Assembly (NCBI RefSeq): GCF_003335675.1
Contig: NZ_QPHL01000016.1
Coordinates: forward strand, 62,001 to 126,000
Length of the DNA stretch: 64,000 nt
Source of the DNA: Winogradskyella sp. KYW1333
GTDB lineage: Bacteria; Bacteroidota; Bacteroidia; Flavobacteriales; Flavobacteriaceae
Reading direction: 5' to 3'
The stretch's first letter is position 1, and each line of letters opens with the position of its first letter. The position numbers and the translations under genes are program-made. Positions 28,035-36,971 of the stretch are shown piece after piece. The notes beneath the pieces were generated by a model. It worked only from the letters and a program-made list of their open reading frames with translations, had not been told where the DNA came from and ran no database searches.

Positions 28035-29258
28035 GTGGCTACAGATATTTTCTTAATTAATATTTCAGGACAAGATAAACCAGGATTAACATCTAGCCTC
28101 ACAAGTGTACTGGCGGAATATGGTGCAAAAGTTTTAGACATTGGTCAGGCTAATATTCACGATACACTTTCATTGGGGATTCTTTTTGAGATTAGTTCAG
28201 GCAAAAAATCTGCATCTGTACTCAAAGACTTGCTGTTTAAAGCCTATGAGTTAGGAATACAAGCAAAGTTTACACCAATTACCCAAGAGGATTATGAGAA
28301 ATGGGTAAATCTTCAAGGTAAGGATCGCTACATAATTACTATTCTTGGAGAAAAACTTGCTGCTGAACAAATATCGGAGGTTACTAAAGTCATATCTGAC
28401 AAAAATCTAAATATTGATGCTATTAAGCGCCTAACAGGGCGAATTTCTTTAATTAAAGAAGAGGAGTATCCAAGAGCCTCAATCCAATTATCTGTAAGGG
28501 GTAAAATTGAAAATAAGAGTGATTTTACTGAGAAGTTTATGGAGATAGCTCATGATTTAGATGTTGATATAGCTTTCCAAGAGGATAATATCTTTAGGCG
28601 TAATAGAAGATTGGTTTGCTTTGATATGGACTCTACACTAATCCAAACTGAAGTTATTGATGAGTTAGCTGAATTAGCTGGTGTTGGAGAACAAGTTAAG
28701 GCTATTACAGAGTCGGCAATGCAAGGTGAAATAGACTTTAATGAGAGTTTTCAAAGACGAATGAAACTATTGAAAGGTCTTAGCGAAGAGGTTTTGCAAC
28801 AGGTGGCAGAAGGACTTCCTATTACCAAAGGTGCACGAAGGTTAATTGATACACTCCATAGTTATGGTTTTAAAACTGCTATTCTTTCTGGAGGTTTTAC
28901 ATATTTTGGAAATTATCTAAAGGAAAAGTTAGACATTGATTATGTTTATGCCAATGAATTAGAAATTAAAGATGGCAAACTTACTGGTAATTATATTGGC
29001 GATATTGTAAATGGAGAAAAGAAAGCAGAATATTTAAAATTACTTGCAGATGAAATGGGTATTGATATTAGTCAGACTATAGCAGTTGGTGATGGTGCTA
29101 ATGATCTTAAGATGTTAGATTTAGCAGGTTTGGGTATCGCTTTTCATGCAAAACCAAAAGTTAAGGATAATGCCCAAAGTTCTATTTCAAGTATAGGTTT
29201 AGACGGTGTTTTATATCTTTTAGGTTATCACGATAGGCACATTGATCTATTAGACTAA
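28035..29258 (+). CDS. serB: Phosphoserine phosphatase SerB with N-terminal ACT domains
   Basis: L-phosphoserine phosphatase, last step of serine synthesis, 407 residues. Two ACT-like domains (about 5-80 and 95-180) precede the HAD phosphatase. The nucleophile is D197 and the general acid D199 (FDMDSTLIQTE); motif II is SGGF and motif III/IV VGDGANDLKML. The start codon is GTG, which places the first ACT strand (TDIFLINISGQD) at the very N-terminus. The two-ACT arrangement with about 400 residues is usual for this SerB branch, and ACT domains commonly give feedback by serine (inference). Confidence 0.94.
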   Translation: MATDIFLINISGQDKPGLTSSLTSVLAEYGAKVLDIGQANIHDTLSLGILFEISSGKKSASVLKDLLFKAYELGIQAKFTPITQEDYEKWVNLQGKDRYIITILGEKLAAEQISEVTKVISDKNLNIDAIKRLTGRISLIKEEEYPRASIQLSVRGKIENKSDFTEKFMEIAHDLDVDIAFQEDNIFRRNRRLVCFDMDSTLIQTEVIDELAELAGVGEQVKAITESAMQGEIDFNESFQRRMKLLKGLSEEVLQQVAEGLPITKGARRLIDTLHSYGFKTAILSGGFTYFGNYLKEKLDIDYVYANELEIKDGKLTGNYIGDIVNGEKKAEYLKLLADEMGIDISQTIAVGDGANDLKMLDLAGLGIAFHAKPKVKDNAQSSISSIGLDGVLYLLGYHDRHIDLLD

Positions 29259-29372
29259 AACTGTTAACTAAGCAGTTTATAAATCTATCTTAAAGTCTTC
29301 ATTTGTACTGCTTATTGTACTATTTTGGCATAGTATTCGTTATTGATTAATCTAAATTTGAAATTTTATTAC

Positions 29373-32330
29373 ATGCGAAGATTTGCCCTTATCATTTTTT
29401 TATTAAACCTTCTTCCTTTATTTGCTCAAAATGACATAAAGAGTCCACTTCAGTCTCAAGATTCTTTGCTTCAAAAACAATGGGTTGATAGTATTTATGC
29501 AACCTTGTCAACCAAAGAGCGAATTGCACAATTATTCATGGTTCAGATAATGTCAGCTGACAATGCGGATGTTAATAATAAATATTTCAGGTTAGTAAAT
29601 GAATATGGTATTGGTGGAATTATTTATTCTAAGGGTAGTCCAATGCGTCAAGCCAAGCTAAATAATAAATTACAAGCTGTATCTAAAGTTCCAATGCTCA
29701 TTGGTATGGATGCAGAATGGGGACTGAGTATGCGCTTAGATTCTACTTACGCATTTCCGTGGAATATGACTTTGGGTGCAATTTCAGACAATGATTTAAT
29801 TGAACGTACAGGTAAACATATAGGCGAACATTGTAAACGCCTTGGTGTACATTTTAATTTTGCACCAGTTGTAGATATCAATACTAACCCTAAAAATCCA
29901 ATTATTGGAAATCGTTCATTCGGTGAGGATAGAGATAATGTAACGGTAAAGGGATTAGCGTTTATGAAAGGGATGCAGAGTGCTGGTGTTCTTGCAAATG
30001 CTAAACATTTCCCTGGACATGGTGACACAGAAGATGATAGTCATAAAACATTGCCAACTGTGTCATTTAGTGAAAAACGTATAGATTCTGTTGAGCTTCA
30101 TCCATATCGCAGTTTGATTAAGAAAGGCCTTTCTAGTGTCATGGTAGCTCATTTAAACGTTCCTAGTCTAGAAAAGCGTCGTGGTTTTCCTTCTTCACTA
30201 TCCAAATACATAGTTACCGATATTTTAAAAGAAGAACTCGGCTTTAAAGGATTAATATTCACTGATGCTCTAACTATGAAGGGTGCTGCAGATTATGTTG
30301 AAAAGAATATAGATGGAATTAACAAGAATTCTGTCAGAACCGGTGGAGAGATAGATCTTATGGCTTTTTTAGCTGGTAATGATGTTATGCTTATGTCTGA
30401 AAATCCTGTTTATGGAATAGAAAGATTTGTTGAGGCCTATAAGGAAGGTATTATTTCTGAGCAACGCTTAGAACATTCTGTAAAGAAAATATTAATGGCC
30501 AAGTATAAGGTTGGATTAAACAATTACAGCCCAGTGAGTCTTGTAAATTTGAAGAATGACCTTAATAGACTTAAAGATGACATTTTGTATGAAGAGCTAA
30601 TGGAGAATGCCATTACGGTTGTGAAAAACGATAAAGTAATCCTACCGTTGCGAGATTTAGAAACTAGAAAAATAGCTTACGTAAAGTTGGGTGATGATAA
30701 CGGCTCTACTTTTTATAGTGAATTAAAAAAATACACCAAAGTACATCACATTAAGGCAGATCAGCTAGATGAGTTAATTTCTAAACTTCAAAATTATAAT
30801 ACCGTAATTATTGGTTTCCACAAATCTAATGCTAATCCTTGGAGAGGTTACAAATTCACACAAAAGGAGATGGCTTGGTTATATGAAATTTCTAGAAACA
30901 ATACAGTTATATTAGACGTATTTGCAAGACCCTACGCATTGAATGATATATTATCAATTGATAATATTGAAGGAATTATCATGAGTTACCAGAATAGTAA
31001 AATTGCTCAACAAAAGTCTGCTCAAGTAATTTTTGGAGCAATACCTGCTAAGGGTAGGTTGCCTGTTAGTACTGGACAATTTTTTCCATTAGGTACTGGT
31101 GAATCATATAATGCAATTTTAAATTTGAGTTATGGTCTTCCTGAGCGTGTAGGTATGGACTCATATCTATTAGAAAAATTAGATTCTGTCTCTAATTATG
31201 CTGTAAAGAATAAAATGACACCTGGTATTCAATTGTTGGTTGCAAGACGTGGTAAGGTGATTTACAACAAGAGTTTCGGTTATCATACCTATGCTAAAAA
31301 GAATAAGGTAGATTTTGATGATATTTATGATGTTGCTTCTTTAACTAAAATACTTGGTACCTTACCCGTTTTAATGGAGCTTGAAGAGAAAGGAGCTGTT
31401 TCCCTAGACTCAAAATTGGGAGATTTGATATTGGATTATCGAGGTACAAATAAAGAGGACATTACCTTAAAAAAAATGCTATCCCACTATGCCCAGCTTA
31501 AACCTTGGATTCCATTCTATTATTCTACATTAGATTCATTAACTAACAAACCTAATCCAAAATACTATAGAAAAAAACGGACAAAAGGCTTTAATATTGA
31601 AGTTACGAATACACTTTACTTACGAAATGATTATAAAGATTCTATTCAAGAAATTATTAAAGAGAGTGATTTACTTACTAGGTTAAGGTATAGATATAGT
31701 GATTTACCTTATTATATTTTGAAAGAATATTTAGAAGGATTTTACGACAAACCGTTGAATGAAATTACTGAAGATCGTTTTTACAAATCCTTAGGAGCAA
31801 ATTATGCAACCTATCACCCAAGAAAAAAATTTAGTTTAAAGGATATTGTACCTACAGAGGTAGATAAGTATTATAGATATAGTAAAATACATGGTTACGT
31901 GCATGATATGGGTGCCGCGATGCAAGATGGTGTCGGAGGACATGCAGGTGTTTTTAGTAATGCCAATGATGTTGCAAAAATCATGCAATTGTATTTGCAG
32001 AGAGGTTTTTACGGTGGGAAACGCTATTTTAAGAGTGAAACTATTGATAAGTTCAATACCTGTTATTATTGCGATTCTGATAATCGAAGAGGTGTAGGTT
32101 TTGATAAACCACAGCTAGGAGATGAAGGTCCAACTTGCGGATGTATTTCTATGACAAGCTTTGGACACTCAGGTTTTACAGGCACTTATGCATGGGCCGA
32201 TCCTGAGGAAGAAATAGTGTATGTATTTTTAGCCAATAGAACCTATCCTGAAGCTGGAAATAATTTACTCTTGAGAGAAAATATTAGAACGGAAATTCAA
32301 CGTCTTATCTACGAGGCGATTATAGAATAA
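29373..32330 (+). CDS. GH3 beta-N-acetylhexosaminidase fused to class C beta-lactamase-like domain
   Basis: A secreted 985-residue two-enzyme fusion. The N-terminal half is a NagZ-type GH3: KHFPGHGDT (211-219) carries the histidine/aspartate dyad and D298 in FTDALTMKGA is the nucleophile. The C-terminal half is a serine beta-lactamase / penicillin-binding-like domain with SxxK at S656 and K659 (SLTK), and a YSD motif at about 765. A signal peptide follows ATG 29373 (RRFALIIFLLNLLPLFAQ); the frame extends to a TTG at 29343, which I reject. It probably acts in peptidoglycan turnover, removing GlcNAc and trimming peptides. This fusion is known in Bacteroidota. Confidence 0.9.
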   Translation: MRRFALIIFLLNLLPLFAQNDIKSPLQSQDSLLQKQWVDSIYATLSTKERIAQLFMVQIMSADNADVNNKYFRLVNEYGIGGIIYSKGSPMRQAKLNNKLQAVSKVPMLIGMDAEWGLSMRLDSTYAFPWNMTLGAISDNDLIERTGKHIGEHCKRLGVHFNFAPVVDINTNPKNPIIGNRSFGEDRDNVTVKGLAFMKGMQSAGVLANAKHFPGHGDTEDDSHKTLPTVSFSEKRIDSVELHPYRSLIKKGLSSVMVAHLNVPSLEKRRGFPSSLSKYIVTDILKEELGFKGLIFTDALTMKGAADYVEKNIDGINKNSVRTGGEIDLMAFLAGNDVMLMSENPVYGIERFVEAYKEGIISEQRLEHSVKKILMAKYKVGLNNYSPVSLVNLKNDLNRLKDDILYEELMENAITVVKNDKVILPLRDLETRKIAYVKLGDDNGSTFYSELKKYTKVHHIKADQLDELISKLQNYNTVIIGFHKSNANPWRGYKFTQKEMAWLYEISRNNTVILDVFARPYALNDILSIDNIEGIIMSYQNSKIAQQKSAQVIFGAIPAKGRLPVSTGQFFPLGTGESYNAILNLSYGLPERVGMDSYLLEKLDSVSNYAVKNKMTPGIQLLVARRGKVIYNKSFGYHTYAKKNKVDFDDIYDVASLTKILGTLPVLMELEEKGAVSLDSKLGDLILDYRGTNKEDITLKKMLSHYAQLKPWIPFYYSTLDSLTNKPNPKYYRKKRTKGFNIEVTNTLYLRNDYKDSIQEIIKESDLLTRLRYRYSDLPYYILKEYLEGFYDKPLNEITEDRFYKSLGANYATYHPRKKFSLKDIVPTEVDKYYRYSKIHGYVHDMGAAMQDGVGGHAGVFSNANDVAKIMQLYLQRGFYGGKRYFKSETIDKFNTCYYCDSDNRRGVGFDKPQLGDEGPTCGCISMTSFGHSGFTGTYAWADPEEEIVYVFLANRTYPEAGNNLLLRENIRTEIQRLIYEAIIE

Positions 32331-32424
32331 ACTATTTTAATAATAAGTTAAAAAGATCTTAGGTTGTAAGTATTTTAAATAACTTAGACATTTAATGTTA
32401 TCAACTCAATACAATTAGTATTAC

Positions 32425-33567
32425 ATGAGAATAGGAATTGTTTGCTATCCTACATTTGGAGGTAGTGGCGTTGTGGCTACAGAATTAGGGTTAGAACTTT
32501 CTCGTAGAGGCCACGAAATCCATTTTATCACTTACAGCCAACCTGTAAGATTAGAATTGTTAAGCAACAACGTACATTTTCATGAGGTACATGTTCCAGA
32601 ATATCCACTTTTTCATTATCAACCATATGAGCTAGCACTTTCGAGTAAGCTGGTAGATATGGTAAAGTTGCATGGAATTCAATTGTTGCATGTGCATTAT
32701 GCTATGCCACATGCATATGCAGCTTATATGGCGCAACAAATGCTCTTGGATGAAGGTATTTTAGTACCTATTGTTACAACTTTACATGGCACGGATATTA
32801 CTTTAGTTGGTAGTCATCCTTTCTATAAACCAGCAGTAACCTTTAGTATTAATAAATCTGATGCAGTTACCTCTGTATCGAAGAGTTTAAAGGAAGATAC
32901 ACTAAGACTTTTTAGTATTAAAAAAGATATTCATGTTGTCCCAAATTTTATTGATTTAGAAAAGCATCTTAATAATTTTACAGATTGCCAGCGAGGAATG
33001 ATGGCAGAAGATCACGAGCGTATAATTACGCATATCAGTAATTTTAGAAAGGTTAAACAAATTCCAGATGTTATTAAGGTATTCTACAATATACAGAAAG
33101 AAATACCAGCTAAGCTAATGATGGTAGGCGAAGGGCCAGAGAAGGAGGGAGCAGAACTTATGGTTGAAGAATTAGGTATTTCAGATAGGGTTATATTTTT
33201 TGGAAATAGTAATGAGATAGATAGAATACTATGTTTCAGCGATTTATTTTTATTACCATCTCAGACTGAAAGTTTTGGACTTGCTGCATTAGAAGCTATG
33301 GCAAGTGGAGTACCTGTAATATCAACTAATACAGGAGGACTTCCTGAGGTAAATGTTGATGGATATTCAGGTTATTTAAGTGATGTTAACGCAGTTAAGG
33401 ATATGACAATAAATGCCTTAAGAATATTGAAAGATAAAGATGTGTTAAGTACATTTAAAAAGAATGCAAAAACACAGTCCAAGAAATTTGACATACATAA
33501 TATTGTTCCTAGATACGAAGCTATTTACGAAGAAACATTAAGCAAGTTCTTGGTTTCCTTTCCTTAA
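32425..33567 (+). CDS. bshA: N-acetyl-alpha-D-glucosaminyl L-malate synthase BshA
   Basis: GT4-family glycosyltransferase that joins UDP-GlcNAc and L-malate in the first step of bacillithiol synthesis. At 380 residues it is the expected length. The N-terminal GIVCYPTFGGSGVVATELG (3-21), LHVHYAMPHA (about 90-99), LHGTDITLVG (about 119-128) and ESFGLAALEAMASG (about 284-297) match the BshA pattern. It is a single gene here, and the other bacillithiol enzymes are not in the window. Its presence suggests this organism uses bacillithiol, which matters for reading the GshB-like gene at 54912. Confidence 0.92.
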   Translation: MRIGIVCYPTFGGSGVVATELGLELSRRGHEIHFITYSQPVRLELLSNNVHFHEVHVPEYPLFHYQPYELALSSKLVDMVKLHGIQLLHVHYAMPHAYAAYMAQQMLLDEGILVPIVTTLHGTDITLVGSHPFYKPAVTFSINKSDAVTSVSKSLKEDTLRLFSIKKDIHVVPNFIDLEKHLNNFTDCQRGMMAEDHERIITHISNFRKVKQIPDVIKVFYNIQKEIPAKLMMVGEGPEKEGAELMVEELGISDRVIFFGNSNEIDRILCFSDLFLLPSQTESFGLAALEAMASGVPVISTNTGGLPEVNVDGYSGYLSDVNAVKDMTINALRILKDKDVLSTFKKNAKTQSKKFDIHNIVPRYEAIYEETLSKFLVSFP

Positions 33568-33573
33568 AAACCC

Positions 33574-33717
33574 TCAATAGACAACCTTAACTTTATAATT
33601 GAATTCTTTTTTTGTGGGATATGTTAGTTCTTGAAACTCACGCTTACCAAAAATTATATGGGAAGTATTAGACAGTGGAGATTTAACTTGATATTTTAGT
33701 TGAAGAAACCAAAATCT
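33574..33717 (-). pseudogene. C-terminal gene remnant, family unknown
   Basis: In the gap between bshA and the lipoprotein terminator the minus strand has a 47-codon open stretch without a start codon that looks coding, including SPLSNTSHIIFGKREF, ELTYPTKKEFNYKVKVV and a stop at 33574-33576. Upstream in another frame there is a further fragment (IQEVKDFGFFN then stop). This looks like the tail of a lost gene with a frameshift. The family is not recognised. Confidence 0.35.
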
Positions 33718-33773
33718 TTAACTTCTTGAATGATCTTTACTTTATTTTAATATTATTGTTTAAACATAAAAAA

Positions 33774-33796
33774 CCCTCAGAATATAGTACTGAGGG
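33774..33796 (-). terminator. Rho-independent terminator of the Kazal lipoprotein gene
   Basis: Perfect 7-bp stem CCCTCAG/CTGAGGG with a 9-base loop. On the minus strand it is followed by a run of six T, and it lies 60 bases after the stop of the gene at 33856. On the plus strand no T run follows, so it serves the minus gene. Confidence 0.8.
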
Positions 33797-33855
33797 CTAA
33801 AAAAGTATTTTAATTACTAACTTAAATACACTTTTTTTAACGGGTATTTTTATGC

Positions 33856-35349
33856 TTAGTCACAATTAATAGAATAAATATCAGCTTGCGGATAATCAAT
33901 GCTTTCAATCGTTAATTCATCTTCATCACAATCACTAATTAACCATGTATCGTTATATTGTGAGTCATCCGCGATTAGGTAAATCGTATAGGAATTATTT
34001 GTTACATCTATGCCCCATACTCCTGTAGTAAGAATACTACCATTAGAATTACCTCCAAGGTCCTGCACTTCATATGTACCATCGGTATTGAAATTATAGC
34101 TAAATTCATTAAAATCAATAAAGTCAATTAACCACGAGCAATCAGATAAAAGTACAACAACGTCTTCAACTGAACAGTCTAAATCTATCCCGTAACAATC
34201 AATTGAGTAAAGCTCCGCTTGAGGAGATACTAAACTTTGCATTTCTAAATTTTCATCACATATAGTAACCACCCATTCGTCATTGTAGTTAGGTGAGTTT
34301 GCCGCTAGGGTTATGTAAAAGGTCTCGTTTCCATCATTTATAATCCATTCCCCAGATGTAAGAAGACTATCACCAGACTGTACCTGGTATGTGCCATCGT
34401 TGAAAAAGTTATAGAGATATTGGTCATCATCAACAAAATCAATTTGCCAAAAACAATTTATTAAAGCACTTGCAATGTCTTCAATTGAACAGTCTATTGT
34501 TCCATAACCATCGTCAAAGCAATTTTCTATTATGTCTTCTAATTGATCATAGTTATTAATAGTTATTACTGTATCAATTTCAATTAGTACTTCAAACGGA
34601 AATACAAAATCAAAATAATGAACTCCATATATTGTATTAAACAATTCTTCATTAGAATTTATATTAACAGCTGTGCTATCATCTAATATTATTGAGATAG
34701 GGTATACAAAATCAAAACATTCGTCTAGGCCATTTGCATAGTCTCCTTCGCATTCTTCACTAAAATCTTCTTCAGTAAATCCGTCACATATAGCATAGCA
34801 GGAATTAGGATATGAAATTGTAAATACTTCTCCATCTAAATCTGTAATATCAATACAAACTGGATCATATATCTCAGTGCAAATGCAATCATCATTTTCT
34901 TCAAGTTCACAATCTTCTAAGAGACTATTAAATTCATCCTCGTTGTTTATAGTTTCTATTTCTAGTGAATTACTATCCTCATTATATGTTTCTACTTCAA
35001 AAGGGAAGGCAATTCCATTTATAAATAATTCCTCCGTTGAGGCCGTCACAACAGTTACAAGCTCTTCTAAACTATTGATAGTAATTGTAGCACCTGTGTT
35101 AAAGGAAAGATCGATTGGATAAATAAAATTAAAACAAAAATCAAAAACTATATCTCCTGCAGGATTCTCATCTGCTACAACATTGCCATTTGCATCAAAT
35201 TGTTTGCTCATGAAATTTAAGGCATCAGTAATAGATTCACTTTCTTCTATTAATTCCTGGGGGTTAATGATTACTTCTTCATTATTACAAGAACTAAATA
35301 TTAAAAGTCCCATTACGATACTTAAAATTACACGTTTAAAATTTTTCAT
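33856..35349 (-). CDS. Repeat-rich lipoprotein with Kazal-type domain, putative ECF sigma target
   Basis: Lipoprotein of about 497 residues. Met at 35347-35349 begins a lipoprotein signal with Cys24 in FSSC (numbering from a Met three codons upstream). Four copies of a roughly 30-residue unit (F-x-Y/F-P-x-E/D-V..., at about 71-103, 116-150, 212-243, 249-280) surround a Kazal-type domain with six cysteines (C158, C160, C168, C187, C191, C203; DPVCID and YPNSCYAIC). Two similar lipocalin-like repeats of about 100 residues follow (289-388, 394-499). The protein is highly acidic. Kazal domains usually inhibit serine proteases (inference here). The same promoter element as fecR lies upstream, facing this gene. 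Confidence 0.8.
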   Translation of the reverse strand: MKNFKRVILSIVMGLLIFSSCNNEEVIINPQELIEESESITDALNFMSKQFDANGNVVADENPAGDIVFDFCFNFIYPIDLSFNTGATITINSLEELVTVVTASTEELFINGIAFPFEVETYNEDSNSLEIETINNEDEFNSLLEDCELEENDDCICTEIYDPVCIDITDLDGEVFTISYPNSCYAICDGFTEEDFSEECEGDYANGLDECFDFVYPISIILDDSTAVNINSNEELFNTIYGVHYFDFVFPFEVLIEIDTVITINNYDQLEDIIENCFDDGYGTIDCSIEDIASALINCFWQIDFVDDDQYLYNFFNDGTYQVQSGDSLLTSGEWIINDGNETFYITLAANSPNYNDEWVVTICDENLEMQSLVSPQAELYSIDCYGIDLDCSVEDVVVLLSDCSWLIDFIDFNEFSYNFNTDGTYEVQDLGGNSNGSILTTGVWGIDVTNNSYTIYLIADDSQYNDTWLISDCDEDELTIESIDYPQADIYSINCD

Positions 35350-35396
35350 TTTGTACATATTATAAGATTAAACAAATTTATGAGGTTAATCGGATA

Positions 35397-35428
35397 TAAG
35401 ACAATTCATAAAATAAAAACCCTACTTT
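35397..35428 (-). promoter_or_regulatory. Putative ECF sigma promoter upstream of the Kazal lipoprotein gene
   Basis: Reading toward the lipoprotein gene the minus strand has AAAGTAGGGTTT (35417-35428), 12 spacer bases, then TTGTCTTA (35397-35404). The same two blocks with the same spacing occur on the plus strand before fecR at 36001-36032, while the spacer sequences differ. Conserved blocks with fixed spacing are what an ECF sigma -35/-10 pair looks like. The element ends 39 bases before the Met at 35356-35358 and 48 before the one I chose. Confidence 0.75.
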
Positions 35429-35472
35429 TAATGAAAAATATTTTTATTTAGCTTCGATGCAACTACTTTAAA

Positions 35473-35991
35473 ATGATTAATGTAAACGATAAACGCAATA
35501 TATGTCAGTCTCAAAATTTTGAGAATATTTATAAAACTTATGCAAAAGACATAAGACAGTTTCTGTTTTTTAAAACTCAAAATATAGAGCGAGCAGAAGA
35601 CTTAATGCAAGATGTTTTTATAAAATTATGGGATAATTGTAATAAAGTAGATTATGATAAGGTAAAAAGTTACATGTTTACTACAGCGAACAATATGTTT
35701 TTGAATGAAGTTAAACATGAAAAAATAGTACGAAAGTATAATAAGCTTTACAAAGAAGAGAAAACGAATGAATCTCCAGAATTTATAATGTTAGAAAAGG
35801 AGTTTATGGATAAATTAGAAACTACAATTTCAAAATTATCAGAAAAACAAAGAGAGGTTTTTTTATTAAATAGAATTGAAAAGAAAAAATATAAAGAAAT
35901 AGCAAATCAATTAGGTATCTCACTTAAAGCTGTAGAAAAAAGAATGCATCAAGCCCTTTTGGTTATGAGAAAAGAAATAGGAAATATCTAA
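35473..35991 (+). CDS. ECF (sigma-70 family) RNA polymerase sigma factor, FecI-like
   Basis: Extracytoplasmic-function sigma factor of 172 residues. Region 2 (about 15-60; ERAEDLMQDVFIKLWDN) contacts the -10 element and region 4 (about 115-168; LSEKQREVFLLNRIE, EIANQLGISLKAVEKRM) contacts the -35 element. It precedes a FecR anti-sigma and a TonB receptor, the classic cell-surface signalling set. It should direct RNA polymerase to the two-block promoter seen before fecR and the divergent lipoprotein gene. That promoter is not found before the sigma gene itself. Confidence 0.93.
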   Translation: MINVNDKRNICQSQNFENIYKTYAKDIRQFLFFKTQNIERAEDLMQDVFIKLWDNCNKVDYDKVKSYMFTTANNMFLNEVKHEKIVRKYNKLYKEEKTNESPEFIMLEKEFMDKLETTISKLSEKQREVFLLNRIEKKKYKEIANQLGISLKAVEKRMHQALLVMRKEIGNI

Positions 35992-36000
35992 TAATAAAAT

Positions 36001-36032
36001 AAAGTAGGGTTTATTATGCCTTAGTTGTCTTA
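36001..36032 (+). promoter_or_regulatory. Putative ECF sigma promoter upstream of fecR
   Basis: AAAGTAGGGTTT (36001-36012), 12 spacer bases, TTGTCTTA (36025-36032), then ATG at 36045. This is an exact copy in both blocks and in spacing of the minus-strand element at 35397-35428. The short distance to the ATG (12 bases after the second block) suggests an almost leaderless fecR transcript. It would let the sigma factor amplify its own receptor and anti-sigma. Confidence 0.75.
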
Positions 36033-36044
36033 ATAATAGGAAAG

Positions 36045-36971
36045 ATGAAAAAAGAATATTTAAATAGTGATTTAGATTCGTTTTTGGCCAAGTGGTTAGA
36101 AGGAGAGCTTACTGACCAAGAATTTAAAAATCTTGTCAATGAAGACGACTATAATGCTTTTTTAAAAATACGTCATGGTCTGCATGTAAGAAATTTGTTA
36201 GATAGACCGACTGATGCAACCTTTTCAAAAATTCAAGATAAAATACAAAGTAAAAAAGACAAGGTTAGACCATTATATTCTAATTGGGCTATTGGTATTG
36301 CAGCTTCCATAGCATTGCTATTCGGGTTATTTATGTTTTTAGACACTGGTGAGATTATTATCGAAACAGGTTTTGGGGAAAGTAAGACAATAGCACTATT
36401 AGATGGTTCTGAAGTTATATTAAATTCAAAAACTAAGATTATTTATGACGAAGATAACTGGATTAAAGAGCGTAAATTATATCTTGATGGTGAAGCTTAC
36501 TTTAGAGTTACAAAAGGAGAAGGTTTTGTAGTAATTACAAATAATGGAACAGTTTCAGTTTTGGGAACACAATTCAATGTTAATTCTACAACAGATTTTT
36601 TTGATGTAGTTTGTTTTGAGGGTAAAGTAGGTGTTAAGACTTTACAATCGGATCATGTGCTTTATCCGACTGATACATTTAGAAAAATAAATGGAAATAC
36701 TTCTGAAGTTTCTAAAACATTAGATAAAATGCCAGCATGGGTTAATGGTGAAAGTACCTTTAAAAGTGTACCACTACGTTATGTTATAAAAGCCTTGGAG
36801 GAGCAATATCAAATTGAGTTTGATGACAAATCTATAAATGACTCAGATATTTTTACAGGAAGCTTTCCCCACGACAGTTTAAATGTTGCATTAAAGACTG
36901 TCTTTGAGACACTAAATATAAAATATACAGAAAAAGAAAAACGTAACATTAAACTTAGATATAAAGAATGA
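36045..36971 (+). CDS. FecR family anti-sigma factor
   Basis: Transmembrane anti-sigma/regulator of 308 residues. The cytoplasmic N-terminus (about 1-79, short helical region with LAKWLEGELTDQEF) should hold the sigma factor. One helix (about 80-99, WAIGIAASIALLFGLFMFL) spans the inner membrane. The periplasmic FecR beta-domain includes TGFGESKTIALLDGSEVILN and VSVLGTQFNVN, and the C-terminal STN-like domain (about 230-300) contacts the receptor. It overlaps the TonB receptor gene by four bases. In the Fec model a ligand-bound receptor signals through FecR to free the sigma factor. Confidence 0.93.
   Translation: MKKEYLNSDLDSFLAKWLEGELTDQEFKNLVNEDDYNAFLKIRHGLHVRNLLDRPTDATFSKIQDKIQSKKDKVRPLYSNWAIGIAASIALLFGLFMFLDTGEIIIETGFGESKTIALLDGSEVILNSKTKIIYDEDNWIKERKLYLDGEAYFRVTKGEGFVVITNNGTVSVLGTQFNVNSTTDFFDVVCFEGKVGVKTLQSDHVLYPTDTFRKINGNTSEVSKTLDKMPAWVNGESTFKSVPLRYVIKALEEQYQIEFDDKSINDSDIFTGSFPHDSLNVALKTVFETLNIKYTEKEKRNIKLRYKE

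Noticed and set aside
29258-29278. Hairpin AAACTG/CAGTTT after serB
   Set aside because: Six-base AT-rich stem without a T run; not a convincing terminator.
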